Source: Bacillota bacterium (GTDB lineage Bacteria; Bacillota; Clostridia; Lachnospirales; Lachnospiraceae). From it: a stretch of 27,605 bases of DNA. The DNA lies in the NCBI GenBank assembly GCA_023399455.1, contig JAEWPN010000244.1, positions 1 through 27,605 on the forward strand. Reading direction: 5' to 3'. Shown in pieces: positions 1 through 7,770 of this stretch. Numbering within the stretch: position 1 is the first letter of the stretch; each line of letters begins with the position of its first letter. The position numbers were made by a program, and so were the translations under genes. The notes below the pieces were generated by a model. It made no database searches. It was not told the origin of the DNA and worked only from the letters and a program-made list of their open reading frames with translations.

Positions 1-29
1 GCCGGATTCAATGTTACTGTTAAAATCAT
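1..29 (-). CDS. PfkB-family sugar kinase, 1-phosphofructokinase-like (5' end only)
   Basis: Only the first nine complete codons and part of the tenth lie in the window. Read on the minus strand from the ATG at 27-29, they give MILTVTLNP and then probably Ala. This matches the usual N-terminus of 1-phosphofructokinase and tagatose-6-phosphate kinase (FruK/LacC), where the first beta strand leads into an N-P-A/S-x-D substrate-binding motif. A strong Shine-Dalgarno (AAGGAGG, minus sense, 36-42) lies six bases before the ATG, which supports a real start. It begins 24 bases after the recJ stop on the same strand, so it could be co-transcribed with recJ. The family call rests on ten residues, and other PfkB sugar kinases cannot be excluded. 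Confidence 0.5.
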
Positions 30-53
30 AGTCTTCCTCCTTCTTATTCTTCC

Positions 54-1820
54 TTATTTGTAATTTTGCAGGACGATTTGTATACTTTCCCTGCCTGCAT
101 AACTGTTGATGGAAGGATAATAAGTCATGCTTATGGTAATGTCCACTGCTGCGCCCTCAAGCATCCGCATTACGTTCCCCTTCCCTGCCTGTACGGCAAG
201 AAACTCGTGAAACCTCTCCAGGTCTCCGAAGTATACCATCTCATAGGAACCGCCTTCTTCATCGTGTATTCGGTATTTGCCTACATTCTGATTCTTTCCC
301 ATTACTCTCGCATTTATAATATGTACGTTTTTCTGTGCAAAAACCGGTTTGCTGTTTCCTACGCCGAAAGGTTCCAAAAGCTCCAGCTCCCCGATGAGTT
401 CCTTCGAAAGATAAGAAAAAGGCATCGCCGCATCGATATGCACCTTCTCCTCGTAATCTTCCTCAGTCAAACGGCAAACTTCGTTTATTTTTCTACGGAA
501 ACTTTCCACGTTTTCTTCCTCCATGGAAAGCCCGGCTGCCATTTTGTGTCCGCCATATTTTGTAAAATACTCCTTGCAAGCTGTCATTTCTTCATACATG
601 TGATAGCCTTCGATGGAGCGCCCCGATCCCTTCACGCCATCCTCACCTCTGGTGAGCACAAAGACGGGTCTTCCGTACTTCTCCCGCAGCCGTCCCGCTA
701 TGATTCCTGCAAGGCTTTCATGACATTCCGGGAGATAAACGACGAGAACTTTGTCTTCCTTCCAGTCGTTTTTCTCGATACATTCCATCGCCTCCCCCGT
801 TCCCTTTAATGTCATTTCCTTCCGGCTGTCGTTCAAATCCTTCAGTTCGGCAGCAATTTGCACCGCTTCCGAACGGCTCCTGCTGTTAAGAAGGCAAAGC
901 GCCCTCCCTGCAGTATCCAGCCGTCCTGTGGCATTAATGCAGGGCCCAAGCACAAAGCCTATGTGATAGGCAGATAACATTTTACCTTCCAGCCCGCACA
1001 CCTCTATTAAGGCCTTTAGGCCTTGATTCCTTGTGTGCTGCATATTTTCAAGTCCGCATTTTACAATAATACGGTTCTCGTCCCTCAGCTCCATCACGTC
1101 ACAGACAGTTGCAAAAGCCGCAATTTCCAAAAGCTCTTCGATAATTTCCATTTCATTTTCCGGATGGAGAGAAGAAAACAAAGACTGAACCACCTTATAT
1201 GCCACAACGCCTCCACATATATTTTTGTACGGATAAACACACTCCTCTTGCTTTGGATTCACTACCGCATCTGCTTCCGGAAGAATGTAAACCCGCTTTC
1301 CGTTCTCCTCTTCATATGGAATCTCATGGTGGTCGGTAACAATTACACTCATCCCCAGCTCTTTGGCATAGGCCACCTGCGGCGCTGCCGCAATGCCGTT
1401 ATCACATGTAACGATCGTGTCTATGCCATCGCTATGTGCTTCCTCGATCAACGAATCATTCAGCCCGTATCCGTCCTTTATTCTGTGAGGAATCACCGTA
1501 TCCACATTTCCGCCGCAGGCAACTAACCCCCGCAGAAGGATGTAGGAGGAGCATATACCGTCTGCATCGTAATCCCCGATCACACGGATATTCTCCCCCT
1601 CCTTTATTTTACGGCAAAGCAGCTTCACCGCCTTATCCATATCCTTAAGCAGGTCCGGAGCATATAAGTCCTGTCTGCCGCCTTTGAGATACTTTCTTAT
1701 CTCTTCCTCTTCAATTACATCTCTATTTCGTAGGATCCTCGCCAAGACGGGGTCGATATTATACTTTTTTGCAATTTTATTGAAATCAGCTTTTTTCGCT
1801 GATATGAACCACTGTGCCAT
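54..1820 (-). CDS. recJ: Single-stranded-DNA-specific exonuclease RecJ
   Basis: A 588-residue protein, close to the usual RecJ length. RecJ degrades single-stranded DNA 5' to 3' in recombinational and mismatch repair. The DHH phosphoesterase motifs are in order: DYDADG (83-88), TCDNG (138-142) and TDHHE (162-166), which supply the metal-binding Asp and His residues. A conserved GPCINATGRLD stretch follows near 292-302, then the DHHA1 motif GGHKMAAG (423-430). The C-terminal part fits the RecJ OB-fold region. The ATG start has AAGGAG seven bases upstream. The gene lies 148 bases downstream of secDF on the same strand. The gap holds a palindromic repeat and a terminator-like hairpin, so coupling to secDF may be partial. 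All motifs are intact. Confidence 0.95.
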   Translation of the reverse strand: MAQWFISAKKADFNKIAKKYNIDPVLARILRNRDVIEEEEIRKYLKGGRQDLYAPDLLKDMDKAVKLLCRKIKEGENIRVIGDYDADGICSSYILLRGLVACGGNVDTVIPHRIKDGYGLNDSLIEEAHSDGIDTIVTCDNGIAAAPQVAYAKELGMSVIVTDHHEIPYEEENGKRVYILPEADAVVNPKQEECVYPYKNICGGVVAYKVVQSLFSSLHPENEMEIIEELLEIAAFATVCDVMELRDENRIIVKCGLENMQHTRNQGLKALIEVCGLEGKMLSAYHIGFVLGPCINATGRLDTAGRALCLLNSRSRSEAVQIAAELKDLNDSRKEMTLKGTGEAMECIEKNDWKEDKVLVVYLPECHESLAGIIAGRLREKYGRPVFVLTRGEDGVKGSGRSIEGYHMYEEMTACKEYFTKYGGHKMAAGLSMEEENVESFRRKINEVCRLTEEDYEEKVHIDAAMPFSYLSKELIGELELLEPFGVGNSKPVFAQKNVHIINARVMGKNQNVGKYRIHDEEGGSYEMVYFGDLERFHEFLAVQAGKGNVMRMLEGAAVDITISMTYYPSINSYAGRESIQIVLQNYK

Positions 1821-1848
1821 AAAACCACTCCTTCGTCGCCGGCAGCAT

Positions 1849-1904
1849 TACCATTGCTTGACAAGGTCACACACAGACGTGTAAGACCTTGCCAAACGAT
1901 GGTA
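1849..1904. repeat. Palindromic dispersed repeat, long copy
   Basis: A 56-base near-perfect inverted repeat. The left arm begins TACCATTGCTTGACAAGGTC, and the right arm (1885-1904) pairs with it at 17 of 20 positions. The three differences are transitions that can form G-U pairs in one of the two RNA orientations. The inner part adds an ACAC/GTGT stem. A shortened copy in the opposite orientation lies at 8474-8515, and 29 aligned bases of the right half differ by only five transitions. It lies between secDF and recJ and would form a long RNA hairpin in that transcript. It looks like a REP or MITE-type element with no coding capacity. Copy number in the genome is unknown. Confidence 0.6.
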
Positions 1905-1919
1905 CCATCAATCGATAAA

Positions 1920-1947
1920 GGCGGTACAACCAAACAGTTATACCGCC
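1920..1947 (-). terminator. Hairpin downstream of secDF, possible terminator
   Basis: Seven-base arms GGCGGTA (1920-1926) and TACCGCC (1941-1947) pair perfectly around a 14-base loop. In the minus sense the stem is followed by TTTATC, a short T run. It sits 22 bases after the secDF stop, so it may terminate or weaken transcription before recJ. The T tract is short, so read-through is likely. Confidence 0.45.
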
Positions 1948-1968
1948 ATAAGTATCCGTTTTGCCGGA

Positions 1969-4128
1969 TTATTTTGCTTTTGCTTTCTTTACTATTTTAG
2001 TACGGAATATATACCACATCGCTCCTGAGAGGCAGATAGAGGAATAAGCTCCGCATATGGTCCCTACCATAAGGGGAAGTGCGAACTCCTTGATGCTTGT
2101 CACTCCAAAAACATACAAAGCCAGTATCATCAAAAATACCGTCAAGCTAGTAAAGATACTTCTGGATAACGTCTGGGTAATACTTCTGTTGACTAACTCC
2201 TTCAAATCCGTATTCTTTCCTGACAAGGCCAGATTCTCCCTGACGCGGTCGAAGATAACGATGGTCGAGTTGATGGAGAAACCCACAATAGTGAGCACAC
2301 ATGCTATAAAAGTGCCGCCTACGGATATTCTGGCCGCCGCATAGAACACGATTACCACCAGTGCATCGTTTAGCAGCGCTAACACAGAACTCGCACCGAA
2401 GCGGATATCCTTGAATCTAAACCAGATATAAACGAGAATACATATCATCGATATCACCAGCGCGATCAAAGCGTCCGACTGCATTTCACTACTGATTGCA
2501 GAGCTGATCGTTTCGGACGTAATCGTACTTTCATCCACAGAGAAGTTCTCTACCAAAGAATCCTTGACAGTCTGCCGTTCCTCCGAGTCCAAAGTTCTCG
2601 TCTTAAAGATAACCTGATTGGTATCCGCAACCTTCTGAGTCTGCACGTCGCCGTCACCTGTAACATCTTCAATCAGCGGAACGACCTTGCTGTCAATATC
2701 GGCAATGGACAAGTCTTCGTTGAAGGTAACGTTCGTCGACGTTCCTCCCACGAACTCGAGACTATAGTTAAATGCGCTTCCCTTCGTCGTATGGTTGACA
2801 CCCATTACGACAAAGCCTCCTACGATAATCGCTATGGAAATAGCGAAGAAAATCACTTTCTTGGATAAGAAGTCTATGGTCTTTATCTCTTTTCCCACAC
2901 CGTACAGCTTGACGTTCTTAAGCCCTATCGCATAGCATGCATTCATGATCAGCTTCGTAACAAAAAGTGCGGTAAACATAGACAAAACGATACCTAACGC
3001 TAAAGTATGTGCAAAGCCCTTTACCGTACCCGAACCCTTTACCCCAAGAACGAGGGCTGCAATAAGAGTCGTAATATTGCTGTCGATGATGGCGGGCATA
3101 GCTCTTTCAAAACCGATCTTGATAGAGGTCGGAATCGTCTTGCCCGTAGCCAGCTCTTCTCTGATTCTGGCGAAGATAATAACGTTGGCATCCACCGCCA
3201 TACCGATGGACAGGATAATGCCTGCGATACCCGGCAGTGTCAAAGTAATTTCAAAGGCGTTCAAAAGCACTACGATGAGCGCCGTATAAATAGCAAGAGC
3301 CAGACTGGCCGCCGCTCCCATCACATAATATACGACTACCATAAATACAACTACCATAACGAAGCCGACAGCACCTGCCTTTAAGCTCGTGCTGATAGCC
3401 TCGGAGCCCAGCTGTGCGCCTACTACATTAGAACGAAGTTCCTCTAACTGCAGCTTCAGTCCGCCGATACGGATGGTAGAAGCCAGGCTTTCAGCCTCTT
3501 CATAGGAAGCCATTCCGGTAATGACCGCTTGTCCGTCCGTAATCTCAGCCTGTACGGCCGGAGCGCTGATAACCGCATTGTCATATATGATATAAATGAT
3601 ATCATTGGTAGGATAAGCAGCCTTCGTTGCCTCAGCAAACTTTTGCTTTCCTTCGTCCGTCATGGTGAGCTGTACGACAAACTGGCTGTTTCCCATACTG
3701 TCCTGCTGGGATCCTGCCTCCGCATTGGCAATATCGGTACCGGACAGAACTTCTTCATTAGCAGAATTCATAAATACTAGGGAACCAGGTTTACCAAGCT
3801 CCTCTAAGATGGCATTTTCGTCGGAAACACCCGGAATCTCAATATTGATTCTGTCCGCACCTTCCTGATATACCTGTGCCTCCGTGCTGTAGTTCTCGAC
3901 ACGCTTCTGTAATTTGTAGACGGTATCCGCCATATCCTCTTCAGTGGGAACTTCATCTCCCACTACCTGATAAGTTATGCTCACGCCCCCCGCAAGGTCA
4001 AGACCGAGCTTGATTCCCGAGGCTGCTCCGGCCTTTTCGGTTCCTATGCCTTCCACAGCCGCATAGGTAAGCCCGACAAGCGCTAATAACATTACAAGTA
4101 AAATAATGACCGCTTTTCTCTTTTTCAT
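1969..4128 (-). CDS. secDF: Protein translocase subunit SecDF (fused SecD and SecF)
   Basis: A 719-residue fusion of SecD and SecF, an RND-type membrane protein that uses the proton motive force to help SecYEG-SecA export. The SecD half has one N-terminal membrane helix (about 6-24), a reduced periplasmic region, a helix cluster from about 248 to 400, and the motif VDANVIIFARIRE around 312-324. The SecF half starts near 405, has a helix at about 424-444, a periplasmic domain with EFVGGTST, then five helices with SINSTIVIFDR around 618-628. The family's usual SecF motif is N-D-T/S; here the Asp is replaced by Ser621, while the SecD Asp is kept. The gene starts 18 bases after scfB ends, preceded by AAGGAG, so it is in the scf operon. 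A single fused gene is typical of Bacillus and found in some Clostridia. Confidence 0.95.
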   Translation of the reverse strand: MKKRKAVIILLVMLLALVGLTYAAVEGIGTEKAGAASGIKLGLDLAGGVSITYQVVGDEVPTEEDMADTVYKLQKRVENYSTEAQVYQEGADRINIEIPGVSDENAILEELGKPGSLVFMNSANEEVLSGTDIANAEAGSQQDSMGNSQFVVQLTMTDEGKQKFAEATKAAYPTNDIIYIIYDNAVISAPAVQAEITDGQAVITGMASYEEAESLASTIRIGGLKLQLEELRSNVVGAQLGSEAISTSLKAGAVGFVMVVVFMVVVYYVMGAAASLALAIYTALIVVLLNAFEITLTLPGIAGIILSIGMAVDANVIIFARIREELATGKTIPTSIKIGFERAMPAIIDSNITTLIAALVLGVKGSGTVKGFAHTLALGIVLSMFTALFVTKLIMNACYAIGLKNVKLYGVGKEIKTIDFLSKKVIFFAISIAIIVGGFVVMGVNHTTKGSAFNYSLEFVGGTSTNVTFNEDLSIADIDSKVVPLIEDVTGDGDVQTQKVADTNQVIFKTRTLDSEERQTVKDSLVENFSVDESTITSETISSAISSEMQSDALIALVISMICILVYIWFRFKDIRFGASSVLALLNDALVVIVFYAAARISVGGTFIACVLTIVGFSINSTIVIFDRVRENLALSGKNTDLKELVNRSITQTLSRSIFTSLTVFLMILALYVFGVTSIKEFALPLMVGTICGAYSSICLSGAMWYIFRTKIVKKAKAK

Positions 4129-4146
4129 CTTCTTATTATCTCCTTT

Positions 4147-5532
4147 TTACTCAGCCAATGCTGCTTTTATCATAATAGCGCATTCTATGCGCTTTCTTTG
4201 CAGTTCGCAGCCCAAATCGTAGACGTCGTTTATATCGCCTTTAAAATTATAAGAATTCGCCGCGCAGCCTCCGCTGCAATAGAACTTGGCAAAACATTCC
4301 TTACACTTATCCTTTGAATATACGTTACAGGTTTTAAATTCTTCTTTAATATCGGTGCGAACAACACCTTCATCCACATTTCCCATCAAAAATTCTTCCT
4401 GCCCCACGAATTGATGGCATGGATACAAATCTCCCCATGGGGTCACCGCCAAATATTCCGTACCGGAGCCGCAGCCGGACAATCGCTTCGCTACGCACGG
4501 TCCGCCTTCCAGATCCACCATGAAATGAAAGAAATTGACCGGATTTCCCTTCCTTCTTCTCTCCAGCAGATCCAGTGCGAGCTTGTCATATTCGGCAAAC
4601 AGCCTATCCAGATCCTCTTCCCGAAGCGCATAGTCCTCCTCCGGCTTCGCCACTACCGGTTCCACCGATATTTGCTCAAAGCCCAGATCCGCAAGGTGGG
4701 CCACATCTTCGGAAAAATCCTGATTATTTCTGGTAAAAGTACCTCTCACGTAGTAGTTCATCTGGTCTCTGCTCTCTGCGAGCCGTTTAAACTTAGGAAC
4801 GATCTCCTCGTAACTGCCTTGTCCTCCTCTATGGGGGCGCATCTTATCATTCGTGCTCTTTCTTCCGTCAATACTGAGCACCACGTTGCTCATTTCCTTA
4901 TTGACAAATTCCATGACCTTATCATTTAGCAGGACGCCGTTGGTCGTAAGGGTAAAGCGGAATTTCTTATGGTTCGCTTCCTCAAGACTTCGTCCGTAAG
5001 CTACCAGATCCTTAACCACCTGCCAGTTCATCAGAGGTTCTCCTCCAAAGAAATCTACTTCCAGATTGATACGGTTCCCCGAACCCGCCACCAGAAAGTC
5101 AAGTGCCTTCTTCCCCGTCTCAAAGCTCATAAGCGCCCGTCTTCCATGATACTCTCCCTCTTCCGCAAAGCAATATTTGCAGGCGAGATTGCAATCATGT
5201 GCTATATGCAGGCAAAGTGCCTTCACTACCGTCTCCCGGTTCTTAAAATCTCCGATATATTTTTCGTAAATATCCGGCGCATACAAAATTCCTTCCGCCT
5301 TCAGAGCCAGAATCTCCTCCAGAGCCTCTTTTATTTCCTCTTCTTCATAAGGAAGAAGCTCCTCCTTCAACGCTGCGCTTGTGAGCACATCCACATCCTC
5401 CGGCGTTCCCTCTTCCAGCAATTTCTCCACTATTTTCGTTAAATCATAAACAATGTCGTCCACCACATGTACTGCTCCGCTGTTCACATCCAGCACGATG
5501 TTGTATCCATTGTTCTTATACTGATGTATCAC
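4147..5532 (-). CDS. scfB: SCIFF thioether-forming radical SAM maturase
   Basis: A 461-residue radical SAM/SPASM enzyme predicted to form a Cys-to-Thr thioether in the SCIFF peptide encoded just upstream. The N-terminal 95 residues resemble the PqqD-like recognition domain that binds precursor peptides. The radical SAM cluster motif CxxxCxYC is at C114, C118 and C121, followed by GGEP (about 164-167) for SAM binding. The C-terminal third has many cysteines (GPC, GCGSG, YPCHQF, then CKECFAKFYCSGGC and a late GCEL), fitting two auxiliary iron-sulfur clusters. The start is GTG with AAGGA nine bases upstream; an ATG four bases earlier is out of frame and stops at once. scfA ends 114 bases upstream with a hairpin between. 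The sequence appears complete. Confidence 0.93.
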   Translation of the reverse strand: MIHQYKNNGYNIVLDVNSGAVHVVDDIVYDLTKIVEKLLEEGTPEDVDVLTSAALKEELLPYEEEEIKEALEEILALKAEGILYAPDIYEKYIGDFKNRETVVKALCLHIAHDCNLACKYCFAEEGEYHGRRALMSFETGKKALDFLVAGSGNRINLEVDFFGGEPLMNWQVVKDLVAYGRSLEEANHKKFRFTLTTNGVLLNDKVMEFVNKEMSNVVLSIDGRKSTNDKMRPHRGGQGSYEEIVPKFKRLAESRDQMNYYVRGTFTRNNQDFSEDVAHLADLGFEQISVEPVVAKPEEDYALREEDLDRLFAEYDKLALDLLERRRKGNPVNFFHFMVDLEGGPCVAKRLSGCGSGTEYLAVTPWGDLYPCHQFVGQEEFLMGNVDEGVVRTDIKEEFKTCNVYSKDKCKECFAKFYCSGGCAANSYNFKGDINDVYDLGCELQRKRIECAIMIKAALAE

Positions 5533-5591
5533 TTCATTATTTCCTTTCTTATTTCAGCTGCTTCTATCCGCTTTTCATATAAAACGTATAA

Positions 5592-5617
5592 TAAGCAGCG
5601 ATTCACATCGCTGCTTA
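5592..5617 (-). terminator. Stem-loop between scfA and scfB (attenuator-like)
   Basis: Perfect ten-base arms TAAGCAGCGA (5592-5601) and TCGCTGCTTA (5608-5617) enclose a six-base loop. In the minus sense the stem ends in TTATTATACGTTTTATAT, an AT-rich but interrupted T stretch. It lies 29 bases after the scfA stop. Such a partial terminator or 3' stabiliser would let the peptide mRNA outnumber the maturase mRNA, as in many peptide-maturase operons. That role is inferred. Confidence 0.6.
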
Positions 5618-5646
5618 CAAAAACCTGTAATGTTGCTATTCTCAGC

Positions 5647-5790
5647 TTATTTCAACTTTTCGCAACTCTGATTACCAACGGTGCAAGAGGTCTTACAAGC
5701 TGACTGGCAAGAGGTCTGACACTCTCCACATCCGCCCTTTTTCATAGACTCTTTATAATCTCTCGTGCTTAATGTCTTGATATGTTTCAT
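5647..5790 (-). CDS. scfA: SCIFF (six cysteines in forty-five) ribosomal peptide precursor
   Basis: A 47-residue peptide starting MKHIKTLSTRDYKES, which is the conserved SCIFF leader. It has six cysteines at 21, 24, 28, 32, 36 and 43 with CxxC, CxxxC, CxxxC and CxxxC spacing, and threonines at 26, 34 and 37. In the characterised Thermoanaerobacter peptide the maturase links Cys32 to Thr37 (from memory of published work); both residues fall at the same numbers here. The ATG follows AAGGAGG closely, and an extended -10 promoter lies upstream. The maturase scfB is next in the same direction. SCIFF is near-universal in Clostridia, and its biological role is not known. Identity is near certain from leader, cysteine pattern and neighbour. 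Confidence 0.95.
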   Translation of the reverse strand: MKHIKTLSTRDYKESMKKGGCGECQTSCQSACKTSCTVGNQSCEKLK

Positions 5791-5824
5791 AACAAAGCCT
5801 CCTTATGTTTCCTAAACTTCTTGT

Positions 5825-5833
5825 AGTATAGCA
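5825..5833 (-). promoter_or_regulatory. Extended -10 promoter for scfA
   Basis: The minus strand reads TGC-TATACT, an extended -10 element (hexamer at 5825-5830), 35 bases before the scfA ATG. No convincing -35 hexamer is seen 16-18 bases further up, which fits an extended -10 promoter. It would drive scfA-scfB-secDF separately from the TIGR04086 gene upstream. Confidence 0.5.
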
Positions 5834-5884
5834 TAAATTATTCATAAGGAAAAGCATTTTTTTTCGTGTTTGTTCTCTTTAATG

Positions 5885-6298
5885 CTAGCTTAGCATCCCG
5901 CCTAACATCCCGCTTCCACCGCATAAAAGAAATACCGTCAGGGCGTTAGATCCCACATCCTGCAGACTATGATTCACGATTAACGAAACCAGCGCCAGTA
6001 CAGCAAAATACATCACTCCCATTAAAAGTCCCCATAAGAATTTTCTGCTTCCCATCCGCTTCCCCGCTATGAATCCCGCCAAAAAGGTTACCGCTATGTA
6101 AACCAGGATAATACAAATATTGACCACCTTCTCCTGAAGGCTGAACCGATACAATATCAAAGCGAGCAAAAGCAGAAGCCCGGCCGTTAAAACATAAGAA
6201 AATAGCAGGCATTTCAATAAAAAAATATTATGTAAACTAACTCCCCCATCCTCTTTTGCATATGTGCTTTTCCCCCTCCGCAATCCTATATTTCTCAT
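5885..6298 (-). CDS. TIGR04086-type small membrane protein (YrzE-like)
   Basis: A 137-residue, strongly hydrophobic protein with about four membrane helices: roughly 28-48, 55-77, 85-108 and 118-136. It has glycine-rich turns such as AGFIAGKRMGSRKFLWGLLMG. The basic first 20 residues would stay in the cytoplasm. Length, helix layout and position directly upstream of scfA match the TIGR04086 family, which includes Bacillus YrzE and lies near yajC, secDF and SCIFF genes. No biochemical function is known. The ATG is preceded by AAAGGGGA. It ends 94 bases before the scfA ATG. The family call is from memory of layout and neighbours; a generic membrane protein is the alternative. Confidence 0.75.
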   Translation of the reverse strand: MRNIGLRRGKSTYAKEDGGVSLHNIFLLKCLLFSYVLTAGLLLLLALILYRFSLQEKVVNICIILVYIAVTFLAGFIAGKRMGSRKFLWGLLMGVMYFAVLALVSLIVNHSLQDVGSNALTVFLLCGGSGMLGGMLS

Positions 6299-6356
6299 AT
6301 AAATCCCCTTTCCTCTTTTTTCTCCGCTTTCTTATCTTTTCCTATGGAATAAGGTT

Positions 6357-6362
6357 ATTATA
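6357..6362 (-). promoter_or_regulatory. Candidate -10 for the TIGR04086-type gene
   Basis: A TATAAT hexamer in the minus sense, about 60 bases before the ATG of the membrane protein gene. No good -35 is visible at the right distance, so support is weak. It lies back to back with the plus-strand promoter of the CNNM gene. Confidence 0.3.
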
Positions 6363-6374
6363 AGTTATTCCGAC

Positions 6375-6403
6375 TTGACACCCGTTATGCTATATTGTAA
6401 TAT
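6375..6403 (+). promoter_or_regulatory. Sigma-A promoter of the CNNM/CBS gene
   Basis: TTGACA (6375-6380) and TAATAT (6398-6403) are separated by exactly 17 bases, a near-consensus housekeeping promoter. It lies about 57 bases before the TTG start at 6460 in the divergent region with the TIGR04086-type gene. No clear operator dyad is seen. Confidence 0.7.
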
Positions 6404-6459
6404 TTCAAATAAGTATTATAGAAATAAACATAAATTACCATATAAGGAGTGATTACATT

Positions 6460-7770
6460 TTGGATACCTCTGGTGTCATACAACTTATCGTTGTCATTAT
6501 TTCAGTCGGATTATCGGCCTTTTTTTCTTCTGCGGGAACAGCACTTTCCTCAGTAAACAAAGCACGCATAAAAGCCTTGTCCGACGAAGGCCGCCCTGGT
6601 GCCGCCATAGTCTTAAAGCTTCTGGACAATCACAACAAAATGTCAAACACCATTCTTACCGGAAAATATATCGCAGGTCTGACTGCGTCTTCTCTTGTTA
6701 CAATTCTCGTCCTTACATCCTATGGAAGCTACGCGATAGCCATTGCCGCCGGCATTCTGGTTCTTGTGCTTCTGCTCGTCGGAGAAATTATCCCTCAAAG
6801 TACCGCTATGATTTATCCCGAGGCATACTCATTGCTTTGTTCCGGACCTGTCTTGTTTTTTATGTACCTATTTACTCCTGTTACATATATCTTAGGTAAA
6901 ACGGCCCTTGGCATTTCCAGGCTTTTTCATGCAGATATCCGCCAAAAAGGGGAATTTATGACGGAGGATGAGCTCAAGACCTACGTGGATGCGAGCCACG
7001 AGGAAGGTGTGATAGAATCGGAGGAGCGGGAAATGATTTATAATGTCTTCGATTTTATTGAAACGATGGCAAAAGACGTCATGATTCCGCGCATAGATAT
7101 GGTCAGCGTCGGTCTGGATATGACATATGATGAAGTGCTGAATATATTCAAGGAATCCATGTATACCAGGCTTCCAGTCTACGAAGGGCATAAGGACAAC
7201 ATAGTAGGCCTTATTAATATCAAGGACTTCATTCTCCTGACGGATAAAGAAAACTTCCATGTTAAGGATATTCTTAGAGAAGCCTACTACACCTATGAAT
7301 ATAAAAAGACCTCCGATTTGATGATAGAAATGAGGGAAATTGCAGCCAACGTGGCATTTATCATGAATGAATACGGTGCTACCGCCGGTATGATAACCAT
7401 GGAAGATCTATTAGAGGAAATCGTCGGTGAAATCAGGGATGAATACGACGGAGACGAAGAAGAGCTGATTCAGCAGGTCGATGACAACACTTATCTCGTA
7501 GAAGGAGGAATGAAGTTAGACGACATCAATGCTGCCCTGGAAACTAATCTGGAATCCGAGGATTATGATTCCATAGGCGGACTGATTATTGAATCCCTCG
7601 ACAGACTCCCTTCGGACGAAGAGACCATCGTTACCGCCACCGGCATTACCTTGCAGGTAAAAGGAATCGGACAGAACCGTATTAAAAAAGTACTCATGAC
7701 ACTGCCTGCAAAAACAGAAACAGCTGAACTTGAATCGACAGAAAAAGAGCCCTCTGCCGAATACCTATAA
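6460..7770 (+). CDS. CNNM/CBS-domain membrane protein, HlyC/CorC family
   Basis: A 436-residue protein of the CNNM (DUF21) plus CBS pair plus CorC/HlyC type, often annotated hemolysin or magnesium/cobalt efflux protein. Membrane helices lie at about 4-28, 65-85, 90-112 and 125-150, with the family motif GEIIPQ where GEIxPK is usual. A cytoplasmic linker with EEGVIESEEREMI and KDVMIPRIDMV leads into two CBS motifs that usually bind adenine nucleotides. The C-terminal CorC/HlyC domain runs from about 340 to 415. The start is TTG with AAGGAG 11 bases upstream; no in-frame ATG fits so well. It converges on the HAD gene with a 6-base overlap at the stops. Transport of magnesium or another divalent ion is inferred from family. 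Confidence 0.88.
   Translation: MDTSGVIQLIVVIISVGLSAFFSSAGTALSSVNKARIKALSDEGRPGAAIVLKLLDNHNKMSNTILTGKYIAGLTASSLVTILVLTSYGSYAIAIAAGILVLVLLLVGEIIPQSTAMIYPEAYSLLCSGPVLFFMYLFTPVTYILGKTALGISRLFHADIRQKGEFMTEDELKTYVDASHEEGVIESEEREMIYNVFDFIETMAKDVMIPRIDMVSVGLDMTYDEVLNIFKESMYTRLPVYEGHKDNIVGLINIKDFILLTDKENFHVKDILREAYYTYEYKKTSDLMIEMREIAANVAFIMNEYGATAGMITMEDLLEEIVGEIRDEYDGDEEELIQQVDDNTYLVEGGMKLDDINAALETNLESEDYDSIGGLIIESLDRLPSDEETIVTATGITLQVKGIGQNRIKKVLMTLPAKTETAELESTEKEPSAEYL

Noticed and set aside
1715..1933. 72-codon minus-strand frame overlapping the start of recJ
   Set aside because: It runs through the palindromic repeat and the recJ ribosome binding site in another frame; recJ clearly explains the region.
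3007..3384. Long plus-strand frames opposite secDF and other large genes (for example 12234-12506 opposite aspS, 21309-22049 opposite relA)
   Set aside because: These are antisense shadows of well-identified minus-strand genes and show no start signals or family motifs.
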